From: UBA1765 sp045629945
GTDB taxonomy: Bacteria > Fibrobacterota > Fibrobacteria > Fibrobacterales > Fibrobacteraceae
Assembly (NCBI GenBank): GCA_045629945.1
Contig: JAZQSE010000009.1
Coordinates: forward strand, 62,001 to 126,000
Length of the DNA: 64,000 nucleotides
Direction of reading: 5' to 3'
In this document: positions 8,101 to 18,029 of the stretch, one piece after another
How the letters are laid out: every line of letters begins with the position of its first letter
Numbering within the stretch: position 1 is the stretch's first letter
Made by a program: the position numbers and the translations under genes
The notes under the pieces: model-generated
The model's database searches: none
The model's input: only the letters and a program-made list of their open reading frames with translations
What the model was told of the DNA's origin: nothing

Positions 8101-9529
8101 TTTCAATAAAAGAACCACAGCCCGAAGAACAAGCTTCGTTCAGAATAATTCCGGTGACAATACCATCTTGCACCGAAATGGCTTTCATGTCTTGACCACC
8201 GATGTCAAGAATAAAAGAAACATCTGGGCAGAGGTGTTGGGCCGCATTAGCGTGAGCTACTGTTTCAACCGTGTGGTAATCAGCGTGAACGGCTTTTGCG
8301 ATAAGTTGTTCGCCATAACCAGTTGTGCCAACGCCAAGAATATTTAATTTACAACCAAATTCTTCGTATCTGTCTGCAAGTTCTACCAAAGCGCGTTTTA
8401 AAACGGCTAAAGGTTCGCCGTCATTACTTGCGTAAAAGCCATCGAGAACTTGTTCGTCTTCTGACATTAAAACGAGTTTTGTTGTTGTAGAACCAGCATC
8501 AATACCTAAATAAACATTTAATTCTGAACCAGAAGTTGGTTGCGGGTAAAAAGCCGGAGCCATTGGATGGCGTTTTAAAAATTCTTCACGTTCGTCAGCG
8601 TCTTTGAAGAATGGATTTCCGTTTTCGCGGTGTTCTGCCTGGCGTTTTTCATTAAAATGACGTAATGCTTCTAAAGAACCTTCTTCTCTGTAATCACAAG
8701 GTTTGTCATTGAACATAGAACCAAGTGAAAGAGCAGCCCCCCAAGCAACCAAAACTTCAGAACGTTCAGGAACAATGGTTTGTTCTTCAGATATGCCAAG
8801 ACGTTCTTTAAAAACACGAACAAGTGTAGGGTTGAAAGTTAAAGGCCCGCCTTCAAAAATAACTGGCGGTTTGATTTCCATACCCTGAGCAAGGCCGCCA
8901 ATGGTTTGCTTGGCAATCGCATGGAAACTAGAAAGAGCGATATCTTCTTTTGCAATGCCTTGGTTGAGCATTGGTTGGATATCGGTTTTTGCAAAAACAC
9001 CACAACGGCCAGAGATTTCGTAAACTTTCTGACCTCTTGCTGCATAAGATTCAAAATTTTCTGTTTTTATACGTAATAGTTCAGCAACCTGATCAATAAA
9101 TGCACCTGTACCGCCGGCGCAAACACCATTCATTCGCATGTCACTGGCAATCAGTTTGCCGGTGGTTCTGTCTTTTTCAAAGAAAACGACTTTTGCGTCT
9201 TGGCCACCAAGTTCAATGGCTACGCGAGTTTCTGGGTGAGTTGCTCTGACAGCAAGAGCATTTGCTACAACTTCTTGAACGAAAAAAGCCCGGGTCGCTT
9301 CTGCAAAAGGTTGGCCACCGCTACCGCAAAAAGCTACGCCAAAAGTTTTACCTGGAAATAAAGCGTGAGCTTGTGAAAGCAATTCCATAACCTTAGCGGC
9401 TTGCATTGCATTGTGTCTTTGGTAAGAGTAGTGTAATAATTTAGAGGTAGCAGGGTCAACAACGGCTATTTTTACAGTTGTAGAACCAACATCAACGCCG
9501 ACCCATAAATCTTCATTCGTTTTCTTCAT
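5117..9529 (-). CDS. Giant 2-hydroxyacyl-CoA dehydratase activase / dehydratase-like fusion protein
   Basis: 1470 residues. There are two ASKHA-type (BadF/BcrA/HgdC) ATPase domains. The first spans residues ~6-280, with VGVDVGSTTVKIAVVD, CGSGG, ELGGQDAK and the Fe-S cysteine in VCAGGTGAFIDQ. The second spans ~340-600, with YLGIDAGSTTTKLVLM, DIGGQDMKAI and EACSSGCGSFIE. A DUF2229-type region follows (~710-930: GIPRVLEFWSSMPFWKAFF... DTVCFPAKLVHGH), then a region like the HgdB/D-component (~1080-1400: NDICFPAQVNIG, CENCRAVQY). Known activases use ATP to drive electrons through a [4Fe-4S] cluster into a dehydratase. This fused form of ~1400-1500 residues is widespread in anaerobes, but its substrate is not established. 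It stands alone. No clear Shine-Dalgarno precedes the start at 9529. Confidence 0.85.
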   Translation of the reverse strand: MKKTNEDLWVGVDVGSTTVKIAVVDPATSKLLHYSYQRHNAMQAAKVMELLSQAHALFPGKTFGVAFCGSGGQPFAEATRAFFVQEVVANALAVRATHPETRVAIELGGQDAKVVFFEKDRTTGKLIASDMRMNGVCAGGTGAFIDQVAELLRIKTENFESYAARGQKVYEISGRCGVFAKTDIQPMLNQGIAKEDIALSSFHAIAKQTIGGLAQGMEIKPPVIFEGGPLTFNPTLVRVFKERLGISEEQTIVPERSEVLVAWGAALSLGSMFNDKPCDYREEGSLEALRHFNEKRQAEHRENGNPFFKDADEREEFLKRHPMAPAFYPQPTSGSELNVYLGIDAGSTTTKLVLMSEDEQVLDGFYASNDGEPLAVLKRALVELADRYEEFGCKLNILGVGTTGYGEQLIAKAVHADYHTVETVAHANAAQHLCPDVSFILDIGGQDMKAISVQDGIVTGIILNEACSSGCGSFIETYARSLGIPMEKIAELAFNAKNPSKLGSRCTVFMNSSIITEQRDGKQPEDIIAGICRSIIENVFTKVIRIRNLDTLGKKVVVQGGTFKNNAVLRAFEQHTGLTPIRPERPGEMGAIGIALLTKRFMESKRTENPDYKSSFIGLDAARNFSWDNKPGQICQYCTNHCSRTIVTFSDGTSYVTGNRCERGEVTADPNDPETKKLVAEINRKMLAVPDMIKRTNQLLVKDYAPTKLIPQTGKTIGIPRVLEFWSSMPFWKAFFTSIGYNVVISKQSDYDLFESGLHSVPSDTVCFPAKLVHGHIKYLIEKKVDRIFFPMMVAVPSDHTKFSATAVCPVVQGYPNVCKNTDNPELNYNIPMDQPVFHWFDAKLRKSQTVTWFHENWNLPKKILAKAVAEGEKALQTYRDTLVAEGAKILEDVRKNNSFAVVIAGRPYHADTLVNHNVATHFTALGIPVLTTESLPGVYDQDIPKATRMEIKNTFHMRMLGATMITAKDPALELVQIVSFGCGHDSILTDEMSRILHTRSIKELLMLKLDEGDARGPVGIRVKSFIETVRSRRAANLPEKEESKEPLFTAPFEKKDKKLRHILVPNLSHPFSILASEYFRTLGFKAECLPLADARAIELGKKYVHNDICFPAQVNIGENLRWLEEHPEIPQEEVSVGLAKNCENCRAVQYAVLARKALDEAGYTKVSIITTGTDEKNMHPGFRLGLDFKLHMLWGLSVMDCIETIYRALRPYEIHKGDTQKVYDEWMPKLMHMIAHLPKSKLAYPKAMLTELEKCIEAFNGVEADRSVRKPRVSLLGEILMNYHPSANGFIEEYLMNNGMEVVLPFMMDFFRVDEVVREEKIQRGFIQNPTMEWLVGGLTAKVYTFAVNQIYKRIEKFKFYEHHADCYELKGLVGDIIDVSYNTGEGWLIPGEILYNAQQGVNSFIIVQPFACLANHISGRGLTKAVKERYPHIQVLSLDYDPDTSFANIENRLQMLIINARELEKSKH

Positions 9530-9782
9530 AGTGCGGCAAAAGATAGAAAAATCATTCTTTTTTAGATTGAAAGGTGTTTACAAAAATGGAAGAGAAATCG
9601 AAAAATTTAAGTTTTTTTGTAAAAAATAAGGATATTTGAACGTAAACAGCGATGATTGTATTATATCTAAAGTTATTTTGTAAGTAAATTGTGTAAAACT
9701 TACAAAAACATTGCAAAAAATTGTTTAAAATGTGTTTCTCATCATAAGATATTGTTATTTTTGGTGCAAAATCGGAGGAATT

Positions 9783-10124
9783 ATGAAAAAATGGCTCGTT
9801 GTTTTATCTTTTTTGCTTTTCGGTTGTGTTTCCGATAAAAGCGAAACTTCTTATTATTTTCAATCAGGTGATTTGTCTGCGCATGTAGCAGAATCATCTT
9901 GTGCAAAAATGTCAAGTGTTTCTTGTTTTGATATGGTTTCAAGAATACGTGGCGCCGATTTCTTTTCTACAAGCGAGTTTTCTCTTTCAAAAATTGAAAA
10001 ATATATGCGTGAAACGGTTGGGTTGACAGATACAGAAATCAATCTTGTTCTTAAAGCTTTAGATAAAGAAGGTGAAGCTTATTACCCGACAGCAACGCAT
10101 TACGTTTATATAAGAGAAGAATAA
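9783..10124 (+). CDS. Small lipoprotein, unknown function
   Basis: 113 residues. The start at 9783 is fixed by GGAGGA ending 3 nt upstream. MKKWLVVLSFLLFGC is a short signal peptide with lipobox LFGC, so Cys15 is the predicted acylated residue. The mature part (~98 residues) contains two cysteines close together (SSCAKMSSVSCFD) and no recognisable domain. It faces a DUF4416 gene across a shared terminator. The 253-bp gap upstream (9530-9782) is very AT-rich and must hold the divergent promoters. Confidence 0.7.
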   Translation: MKKWLVVLSFLLFGCVSDKSETSYYFQSGDLSAHVAESSCAKMSSVSCFDMVSRIRGADFFSTSEFSLSKIEKYMRETVGLTDTEINLVLKALDKEGEAYYPTATHYVYIREE

Positions 10125-10162
10125 TTCTTTGAAAATTTCATAACCTACCTACCCAAAAATAA

Positions 10163-10192
10163 AAATCCCTTAGGCTTTTGCTTAAGGGATTT
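10163..10192. terminator. Bidirectional terminator
   Basis: AAATCCCTTA / TAAGGGATTT 10-bp stem between the convergent genes ending at 10124 and 10196, with A tracts on the left and TTTCTTTT on the right. Confidence 0.8.
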
Positions 10193-10195
10193 CTT

Positions 10196-10717
10196 TTACA
10201 TATTTTTTTTGAATTTTTCACGAATGAGTAATAAATCGTGTTCGTAAAAACCGGATTTGAAATCTTCAAAAGCCCAGGAAGTGGGGTGAAATTTCCCTTT
10301 GGCATAAGTGAGGAGCATATCTAACCAGATTCCGTTGCCGGCATAAAGTTTGAAAGGACCGCGCTTAAAGGAGGGGAGAACAACTTTATCTAAATCCATG
10401 TAGCCAATATCAATATTGATTTTTCGGTTTTCACTTTTTGAAAAAGAAAATTCAATTTCATTGGAACGAATTTTTTCGTTGGTGATTTCTTCTGGAAAGA
10501 TTGTGCTTTCAAAAGAAACAACACCTCGGAAAAGGCCTTCTCCCATTTCATTTTTATAATAAGTAGTTCTGTCAAATGGGAATAGTTTTCCAAGATGCCT
10601 GATTTTGCCCCAAGAAGTTTCTAAAACATTCAATAAATCAGAGTCCCAATCAGGAGAGTTTTGCAAAACAAAAGCTAAAAGTTGGGCTTTTTCTGAAAAA
10701 TGATGTGCTATGGCCAT
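10196..10717 (-). CDS. DUF4416 family protein
   Basis: 173 residues. It carries the family blocks TTYYKNEMGEGLFRGVVSFE, IEFSFSKSENRKINIDIGYMDLDKVVLPSFK and YAGNGIWLDMLLTYAKGKF followed by the W-F/Y-D-F/Y ending region (TSWAFEDFKSGFY). DUF4416 proteins are ~175-200 residues and occur in anaerobes and delta-like bacteria; their function is unknown. No signal peptide. The gene starts 17 nt after the stop of the 65-residue gene upstream, so the two probably form an operon. Confidence 0.75.
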   Translation of the reverse strand: MAIAHHFSEKAQLLAFVLQNSPDWDSDLLNVLETSWGKIRHLGKLFPFDRTTYYKNEMGEGLFRGVVSFESTIFPEEITNEKIRSNEIEFSFSKSENRKINIDIGYMDLDKVVLPSFKRGPFKLYAGNGIWLDMLLTYAKGKFHPTSWAFEDFKSGFYEHDLLLIREKFKKNM

Positions 10718-10734
10718 TTTATAAACAGAATTTG

Positions 10735-10932
10735 TTAAAGACCACGACGTTCTGCATCAAGAAGCATACTTTGCAAAGTTTCTTCGATAGATTCTGAAAA
10801 ATTGCCAACGCCTAGAGAACAATTGGATACAACTTGGTTATTACGCAAAAGACGAATTATAGAAAAGCCTCCTTCTTCAGAAAAAGAGAGTGTGAATCCC
10901 ATTTTTAAAGCTTTTTCAATTAAATCGCGCAT
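10735..10932 (-). CDS. Small hypothetical protein (65 aa)
   Basis: The start at 10932 is chosen because AGGAGT lies 6 nt upstream; the reading frame extends further 5' but without a ribosome site. The product starts MRDLIEKALKMGFTLSFSEE, has a basic centre (IIRLLRNNQ) and ends with a likely helix (SIEETLQSMLLDAERRGL). No family recognised. It is the first gene of a probable two-gene operon with the DUF4416 gene. Confidence 0.6.
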   Translation of the reverse strand: MRDLIEKALKMGFTLSFSEEGGFSIIRLLRNNQVVSNCSLGVGNFSESIEETLQSMLLDAERRGL

Positions 10933-11022
10933 AAATAGACTCCTAAAAGTGCAAAGTTTTAGGCATAAACTAGGCTTTTTTATTAAAAAAAGCAAGAGCG
11001 TTTTGAAAAAATAGGGATATTG

Positions 11023-11057
11023 TCAGAAAAGACTGGCGAAAAACCAGTCTTTTCTGA
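11023..11057. terminator. Strong hairpin after pectate lyase gene
   Basis: TCAGAAAAGACTGG / CCAGTCTTTTCTGA, a perfect 14-bp stem with a 7-nt loop, begins 4 bp past the stop of the minus-strand gene at 11061. Confidence 0.8.
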
Positions 11058-11060
11058 ATC

Positions 11061-13604
11061 TTACCAAGAAGTTTGAATGTAACGGCTTTTTATTTTGCCC
11101 GCTGTGGTGAATTCTATCACCACTGCCCGTGAAACGGGCAGTTTCAAAGGCTTTGTTTTGCCTTTGAACAGCGGCCTGCCTTGCAAGTCAAAAATACGAT
11201 AAAAAGCTGTTTTTTCATTAGAAAGATTAAAAGACGGTGAAATAAAAGAAGATTCTTCAGAAGAACTGCTCTGGATTTCACTACTAGAAGATTCTATCAG
11301 TAGCGTATCTTTAACTGTTAAACGCCCGCCTTTTGAAAAAGTTGAATCTCCGTTTGTTGCTGAAACTTTGAAATTAAAAACGCCTGCTTCTGTCGGAGTC
11401 CCACTAATAGAAATTTTTTGATTGATTTTGTCAACAATTGTTTCAATCCCTTTTGGAAATCCTACTGGGATAACTGTTTCGGCTCCAGTCCAGGTGTAAC
11501 AAAAATCAACAATAGGTTCGCCTAAATTGATAGCTTGGCTACTAGAACCAGCGCCGCATTTTACTACTTCAGGGAAAGAATTTCCCTGAACCGTAAAAAC
11601 AACTGATTCTGACATTGACGAAAGTCCGGAATTGTCTGTCACAACAGCTACGGCAGAATATGTTCCTGAAAGCAGATTTTCAGTTGTAATTTGGTATGGA
11701 GAAGAAGAAACAGTTCCAATTAAAGTGTTCCCTAAATAAAAAGAAACACTTTTAATGGTTCCGTCATTATCACTAGCATTGGCTGTTAATAAAATCGATG
11801 AATTGGCGTTTAGAATGTCATTCATTTTAGGTGATGTAATTGAAACAGAAGCGGCTTTATTACTTTGTCCAAAAGCCTGGTTGTATTCGGGCATTTTTCC
11901 GTACCTGCCACCAACACCTGCTAAATTAGGAATATCTTTTGGTAAGTCAGAAACAGATCTTTTTTCAAAATTATAGTTAGGTGTAAAAGTCTCTGCTTGA
12001 GGAATTCCGCTTTTAACAGAGCCATTATAGCGGTGTTGCTGCTTGGTTGAATTCCCAAATGAAATGCCACTGAAATAGACATAACCATAATCGCCCCATT
12101 CAGCAAGATAACCTTGTCCGTTATCTATGTAACTGTTTTCATAGCGGACATAAGCTTTTGCATTTGCACTTTTTCCGTTTGCTCCTGCAATAAAGAAACG
12201 ATTGGAATTTACATATTGGTTGTAAAGGTGAACTTGAGAACCATGAGTTTCACCTGTTACTTTTGGAACACGACCATAAGTATTGTGCCAATAATTATTG
12301 GCATAAGTTAAATGAGCATCTTCGACTAAAGCCATATAAGGGTCTGTTCCCCAGCAATTAAAATCATTCGCCCCATCAAAATCTAAGTAACTGATTGTTG
12401 CGTTATCTACAAATTCCATATCCATTCCGTCAGAAATCCATTTGTAACTAATGTGATCGGCCCAGAAATTTTTAACATGGTTTGAAGAATTTCCGACTGT
12501 TTCAAGACCATCGCCACCTTCAATAAGGTGAGGGTTTACGTCGTAAATGGCCAGGTTTCTGTAAATGTGATTCCCTGAACCTTCATTGGCACGGACTACA
12601 ATAGATGCGCCGCGTAAATTTGCGCCACGTCCCATTCCTATAAGAGTCTTATTAGGTTTTGTGGTAATCCAATTACTCCAGGCTTGTAGATTTTCATTTT
12701 CTTGTACAATTTGTACCCCAGGTTCGCTTAAATCACTGCAGTCATTTGCTTTGAATGTGATGCGGTAAAAAGTGTTGTATTTACCTGTTATGCTATTTTT
12801 TTCTGAACAAGTGGTTTTACACCAAGTTCTGCCTTGTTTTTTCGCTTCTGTGACGGCATTACGCATTTGTCTAAAATCATAAGTTCCTTCAGGAACCAGA
12901 ATAGTTACAGGTGAATTGCTTTGTAAATGTTTCCGAATAGAAAGAGAATCACTTGCGATAACGATTTCTCCAGCGTCACCACCTGTTGTAGAGTTTCCAA
13001 AACCTTCGGCTTTAATAAAAAAAGTGTAGAGTAGAACGGCTATAGAATCGTTTTCGCTGCCAGACCAAATCCATTTTGCTTGTGTGTTTGGAGCAAAACC
13101 AGTTAATGTGTTTCCGCTTGGTAATTTGGCGTTTGTATAGTTTAGGGTTGTGGCGTTTCCCCAGGCAGAAAGGTCTCTGCCTTTATTTTTCCAAGAATCA
13201 TTGCTGACGGCAGGTTTTGCTTTCCATTCACTGTTTGAATAGTAGGATTTGTCTAAATCATCAATTTGTACCATAATACCAGGAGCATTTTGTTTGTTTA
13301 TGGAAACAACAGAAATTGCATTTTCTCCAGGTAAAAATGTCATAGGGATAAAACGTGTACGGCCTGCCTGGTGTTCTTCGGCGAGAAGATTACCATTGTG
13401 GAATAGTCTATAACCGCCATCGGCGACTATCCATATTCCAGGCCCTTCACCGGCATTATAAGTGGCCGCAATTAAAGGTGAGTTTATTGATGTTTCTCCA
13501 CCATAAGCTTTTTCAGATGGAAGTGAAACGACTTCGGTTAAAGGAATAGCCGCATAAGTAAGCGATGTTCCTAATAATGCAAGAATGCTAAAAATTTTAC
13601 CCAT
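11061..13604 (-). CDS. Secreted pectate lyase (PL1-like) with Ig-like modules and sorting domain
   Basis: 847 residues from the ATG at 13604, preceded by GAGGA; the signal peptide MGKIFSILALLGTSLTYA confirms this start. After ~150 residues of N-terminal beta-type sequence comes a parallel beta-helix lyase domain (~200-560) with NKTLIGMGRGANLRG, the D-H-I-S...DGMDME block and NNYWHNTYGRVPKV (the conserved R-x-P). A Big_17-like Ig domain follows (~590-680: ITSPKMND...VSFYLGNTLIGT), then a cadherin/putative-Ig-like module and a serine-rich linker (ESSSSEIQSSSSEES) typical of Fibrobacter. The last ~55 residues (YRIFDLQGRPLFKGK...) resemble a T9SS C-terminal sorting domain. Likely role: extracellular cleavage of plant pectin in a fibre degrader. 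Single gene with its own terminator. Confidence 0.88.
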   Translation of the reverse strand: MGKIFSILALLGTSLTYAAIPLTEVVSLPSEKAYGGETSINSPLIAATYNAGEGPGIWIVADGGYRLFHNGNLLAEEHQAGRTRFIPMTFLPGENAISVVSINKQNAPGIMVQIDDLDKSYYSNSEWKAKPAVSNDSWKNKGRDLSAWGNATTLNYTNAKLPSGNTLTGFAPNTQAKWIWSGSENDSIAVLLYTFFIKAEGFGNSTTGGDAGEIVIASDSLSIRKHLQSNSPVTILVPEGTYDFRQMRNAVTEAKKQGRTWCKTTCSEKNSITGKYNTFYRITFKANDCSDLSEPGVQIVQENENLQAWSNWITTKPNKTLIGMGRGANLRGASIVVRANEGSGNHIYRNLAIYDVNPHLIEGGDGLETVGNSSNHVKNFWADHISYKWISDGMDMEFVDNATISYLDFDGANDFNCWGTDPYMALVEDAHLTYANNYWHNTYGRVPKVTGETHGSQVHLYNQYVNSNRFFIAGANGKSANAKAYVRYENSYIDNGQGYLAEWGDYGYVYFSGISFGNSTKQQHRYNGSVKSGIPQAETFTPNYNFEKRSVSDLPKDIPNLAGVGGRYGKMPEYNQAFGQSNKAASVSITSPKMNDILNANSSILLTANASDNDGTIKSVSFYLGNTLIGTVSSSPYQITTENLLSGTYSAVAVVTDNSGLSSMSESVVFTVQGNSFPEVVKCGAGSSSQAINLGEPIVDFCYTWTGAETVIPVGFPKGIETIVDKINQKISISGTPTEAGVFNFKVSATNGDSTFSKGGRLTVKDTLLIESSSSEIQSSSSEESSFISPSFNLSNEKTAFYRIFDLQGRPLFKGKTKPLKLPVSRAVVIEFTTAGKIKSRYIQTSW

Positions 13605-13849
13605 ACAATCCTCATTCATACTTGTCAAATATGTTGAAAGTACCTGAAGGAATTTAGTTCATTCATTGGATTATTTTTGGATTTTTCAGGAAAAATGATT
13701 TTTTTTCGTTGTTTATGGACAACGAGAAAAATTATTGAAATGTTTTTTGAAAAACCATTAAAGAATAAAAGAGATGACATTGAAATGCGGTATTTTTTTG
13801 GGGGGTAGAAAGCTCATGCCGCACGCCACTTGTTATTGCGATGCGAACT

Positions 13850-14400
13850 AGCCCGCGATTTTTGTCACTCGCGAAGAAACGTAGTGACTGACGCAATCTG
13901 CTTGCAAGTTGCAAGTAATCTCCTTGCTAGTAGATCGCTACACTGCGTTCGCGATGACAATCCTGAACTTGTCATTGCGAAGAAACGTAGTGACTGACGC
14001 AATCTGCTTGCAAGTTGCAAGTAATCTCCTTGCTAGTAGATCGCCACACTGCGTTCGCCATGACAACCCTACACTTGCCACAAGCTTCTTGTCATTGCGA
14101 GACGTGCTGAATGCACGGCGCGGCAATCTACTCACGATGACAAGTTGCTAACAGATGGCCACGAGGCACAAGGCCTCTCGCCATGACAATTCGTACTGCG
14201 TTTGCCATGACAAGTTGTTTTTCCGCACCTTTTGCGTTTCGGGGTGTTATAGAAACCCTCTGCGCTCGGCAATGCCAACACGCACAAGTGCGGTTGCCGC
14301 GACTCTCGCTTGTGGGGTGTTGAAGAAACCCTTGGCGCTCGGTCATGTCAGATTGCACAAGTGCGGTTGTCGCTGCTCTCGCTTGTGGGGTTTTGCGTTC
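13850..14400. repeat. REP-like repeat array 1
   Basis: The gene-free stretch 13605-14501 is dominated by repeats. A ~100-bp unit starting GCGAAGAAACGTAGTGACTG occurs at ~13870 and ~13982 (period ~112) with few differences and contains GTCATTGCGA and GCAATCT half-sites. From 14093 a GTCATTGCGAGACGTGCTGA piece follows, then GATGGCCACGAGGCACAAGG. Between ~14240 and 14400 a different GC-rich unit (GTGCGGTTG...CTCGCTTGTGGGG) occurs twice at ~79-bp spacing. The first three pieces recur in inverted orientation at 40.7-41.3 kb. No gene is supported here. Confidence 0.85.
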
Positions 14401-14501
14401 CCTTGAAAACTTTGGATTTTTCTAGAACATAAATAAAGATATTTAAAAACATTTATTATATTTTTCTCACAAACATCTCTTGGAAGATTTTGGAGATAAG
14501 C

Positions 14502-17500
14502 ATGAGAAAATTCATTTTGTTGTGTGTTTTGTTTGCTTTAGCGATTTCTGTTAACGCCATTTCGATTTCCACTTTCGATGAATAATTTTCTCAAAATAAC
14601 CAAACAGTATTAAGATTCAAAATTGAAAATAATTCTCACGACACTTTAAAAGAAATAGAACTCCGTTATCACGTAAAACAAGACACATCAAAAATTGCAG
14701 AACCTGATTTGTATTATCTCCCAGAAGGTATGGCGAATTGGTCTTATGAAGATTCTCTGAATGCAACACTTGTAATTTATTTTCCAAACACCATCCTTTA
14801 TCCTGGAGATACACTTGGCGGAAACTCTGGTTTTTCAATAGGTTTACACAATAAAAATTGGTCCGCTTGGTCTAAAAACGACGACCCCTCCCAGCCAAAG
14901 TCTAATACTTTTTCTGTAGCAAATAATATTGAAGTTTTATCAAGTGGTAAACCTTTAATGCTTACTGCTGCTAAAAATGCAGGTTGCCCTGTTGTTCAAT
15001 TTGTTGAGGTTCAAAAAGATTCTATAGCATTACAGATTTTGCAAAAATTAAATTCTGATTCTTCTTTTATAACAATCAAAAATAAAAATGACAATTCTAT
15101 ACAAGTTAATTTAAATGATGCCAAAACAGATTCTTTAGGACAAAAAATTTGGCGAGGACTTTCACCAACTCAAGATTCTGTAGAACATCGTGGTGAATTA
15201 TTTGCAGAATGTAATGGAAATCTTTTAGCTTATTTTGCTTTTGGCTGGAAACCGGAAAATGCAAGTGATGCTGTTGAAAAAAATCTTTGGGAATCAACCG
15301 ATTCTTTTGTAAAAGCTGATTTTGATATGGGATTTAATCAAGGATTAATTCAAGGACAACGTCTTGCTTTAAGAAAAGATTCTCTAGGAAAATTTTTAGA
15401 TGCTAGAAAAATTGATAATTGGAAATTTTACCGCACTTGGGAAAGTCCAGATGAAAACCCAATGCCAGTAATTTTCTCTCCTGTATTAATGCAATACAGC
15501 GAAAACGATATTGATTCCTTGATTCTTGAATGGAGTGCAATAGAAAATGTTGATTGGTATCGTTTGGTTGTTTTAAGGGATTCTCTTGTTGGAGATTCAA
15601 TCATATTTCAAGACACCATTTTGTCTATTTTTTCAAAAGCAAACATTGTGAAAATTCCTGTATTACCCTCAGGAAATTATGTGTGGTATGTAGAACCTTT
15701 AATAGAAGTTTCTATGGATGAAAATGAAGAGGGAGAAGAATATTATTTAATCCCTATTGATGAACCAGCAGAAAATAGTTCACCATTGCTTCGAGCCTCG
15801 TGGTGGAAGAAAGTGAAAAAATGGGCGAAAAAAACAGTAAAGAAAGCAGTTCAAACTTTTGCTCCTGTAACATACTCCATTTTTTATGGTGGTAACTTTA
15901 TAGAAAATTCTTGGAATTCTTTTAAAAATCGAGTAAATCCATTAGGAATGATTCAAATTTTTGTCCATGCAGAAACTTTGCACGCTAGAACGAACAAAGT
16001 CACAAAAAATTTAACTTGGTTGCAATACTCTTATGATGAGAAATATGTTTATACAGCATATCCTTTGCAAATAGATAAATACCTATCGCATCAATGTTTT
16101 GGAACAGATGCTTTTTGTGCCATGAAGGATACTAGAATGTTGGCAGAGAGGTGGGAAAATGGGTTTAATGAGAAGAATTGGAATAAGGTTTTTCTCAGAA
16201 TAGATGTCGATTGGAAAAGTAAAAATCTTGCTGTTGAAAATCGTTGCTGGCTTACCATGGCGCAAATGATAAATCATTACAAAGGTGGCGATATTTCAGA
16301 AGATGAAATCATATATGAAATGAGAAAAAAATTTAGCAATACAAATGGGGGAGATTTCCCACTTGAGTCTATGAAGGCTGTTAAATATGTATTAGGTGAA
16401 GAATTGTGGGACAACACAGTGTATTCTTTATTAGTAGCAGAATATCATTCTAAAGGTATAGTTCCTTCTGTTAATGGATGGTATATAGGTCCACCACCAC
16501 TACATGGAATTATAAAAAACATTGAGTTGGGAAATATCGGAGGAGTTTCTCAATTAAATGCAGGGGCGGATGGTGGACATGCAATGGTTCTTAATGGCTA
16601 TAAAATTCACGTGAATGGAGATGTTTATATTCATTTATTAAATATTGACAACATGGGAAATTCGGAATGGCGTTATTATTGCAATATTGCTTTTCTTGGT
16701 TTAGATATCATTGGTAACGCAATTTTAAATGGAATTGAGCATTTAATAGACTTACTTGCTGGTACAAATATAAGTAATGATTTCTTTCGAGCTCATTACA
16801 TACCTCCGTTGTCAGCAAAAGGTCGAACTTCAAGATCCAGCATTTTTGAAGATGCAGACAGTGATGGCATTGTAGATTTTGATGAGGTTGAAAGATTTAT
16901 GACAAATCCAAATGCTTCTGATTCTGATGGAGATGGAGTCAGTGATTTTGATGAAATTTTTGGTTTTATGAAATGTACTTCAGGTTCTAATTACGTATCA
17001 AAATCAGATGTCGATGATGATGGTTTACATGCCGCAATAGATGTTGATTCCGACGGAGACGGTTATTGCGATGCTCAAGAAAGTGCCTATATACAAGACG
17101 ACCAAAATAATAGTTGCAAACGATTTGACCCAAGAAGATTTCCAGAAAATGAAATTCCTGCCTGCAAGGATTATACAGTAGCACTCCTTGCAAAAGAAAA
17201 ATTATTTTTAAATGACCGTGCTTATTGTGTTTCTTTAAATGGAATCTATTGCCCCGTAGCTTCTTATAATAGTGATTTTAGTGGAGCCTTTGGCGTGGGG
17301 CTTGGCGTAAAAGCAGAAGTCGGGAGCGTATTTTCTGCAAAACCTGTTCTTTTACAAGATAGGGCTTTCGTCCATGGTAATTTAGAAACAGCAAATACAA
17401 TCATAAAACAGAGTTCAACAATAAAAGTAGCCGGTAGTATAATAGAACATTCCCCACACGAAAATTCTACAAAACAAGCTTACGATAATTTTTTTGATAA

Positions 17501-18017
17501 TACTTTTGATTGGAACATAGATTTTGAAATCAGTAATTCGAGAGTCCTAAATTCTGGAGAGAATTTGACTTCTGGTTTGTTCTCTTATAATTTTCGCAAA
17601 ATAGATTTTAATTTTAACTCAGGTTCAAATTTGATTCTGAACGCTTCGGGAGATTTCTATGCGGGAGCGTTAAAGTTCCAAAAAGATTCTAAACTAATTC
17701 CTCAAACAGACGGTAGTGTAATTTTCTATGTTGGTAATGATTTTCAATGGAACGGAACAGTTGTTGCTGACGATATGATTTCTGCTGCTCAACATTTGAT
17801 GATATATTATTATGGCACAAGTCCAGTTTATATTCAAACAGAATTCGCTGGCACTATTATTGCGCCGAATGCAGAAGTAATAGTTGGGCAAGTGGGTAAA
17901 AATTTCTATGGTGCAATTTATGCAAAAAGTATTGTTGTTCATCAAGACACAAAAGTTACTTGGGTACCTTTCTTACGTGAAACAGCAAATGCTGTGGTGG
18001 CGAATTTATATAGGTAA
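14502..18017 (+). CDS. Large secreted C39-like peptidase/TSP3 protein, interrupted by an in-frame TAA
   Basis: The ATG at 14502 starts a clear signal peptide (MRKFILLCVLFALAISVNA). Codon 28 is TAA (14583-14585). The same frame is then open from 14586 to 18017, giving ~1170 codons in total. The first residues after the stop (TVLRFKIENNSHDTLKEIEL) look like a CBM3-like beta domain, so the stop falls inside one gene. Further on: a papain/C39-like peptidase region with Cys in ENRCWLTMAQMINHYKGG and His in DGGHAMVLNGY; four or five Asp-rich TSP3-type calcium repeats (DADSDGIVDFDE, SDGDGVSDFDE, DVDDDG, DSDGDGYCD); and a C-terminal beta-rich domain ending KVTWVPF. Either a nonsense mutation or a sequencing error; the downstream part is otherwise intact. 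Confidence 0.7.
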
Positions 18018-18029
18018 AAGGAGCGGAGT

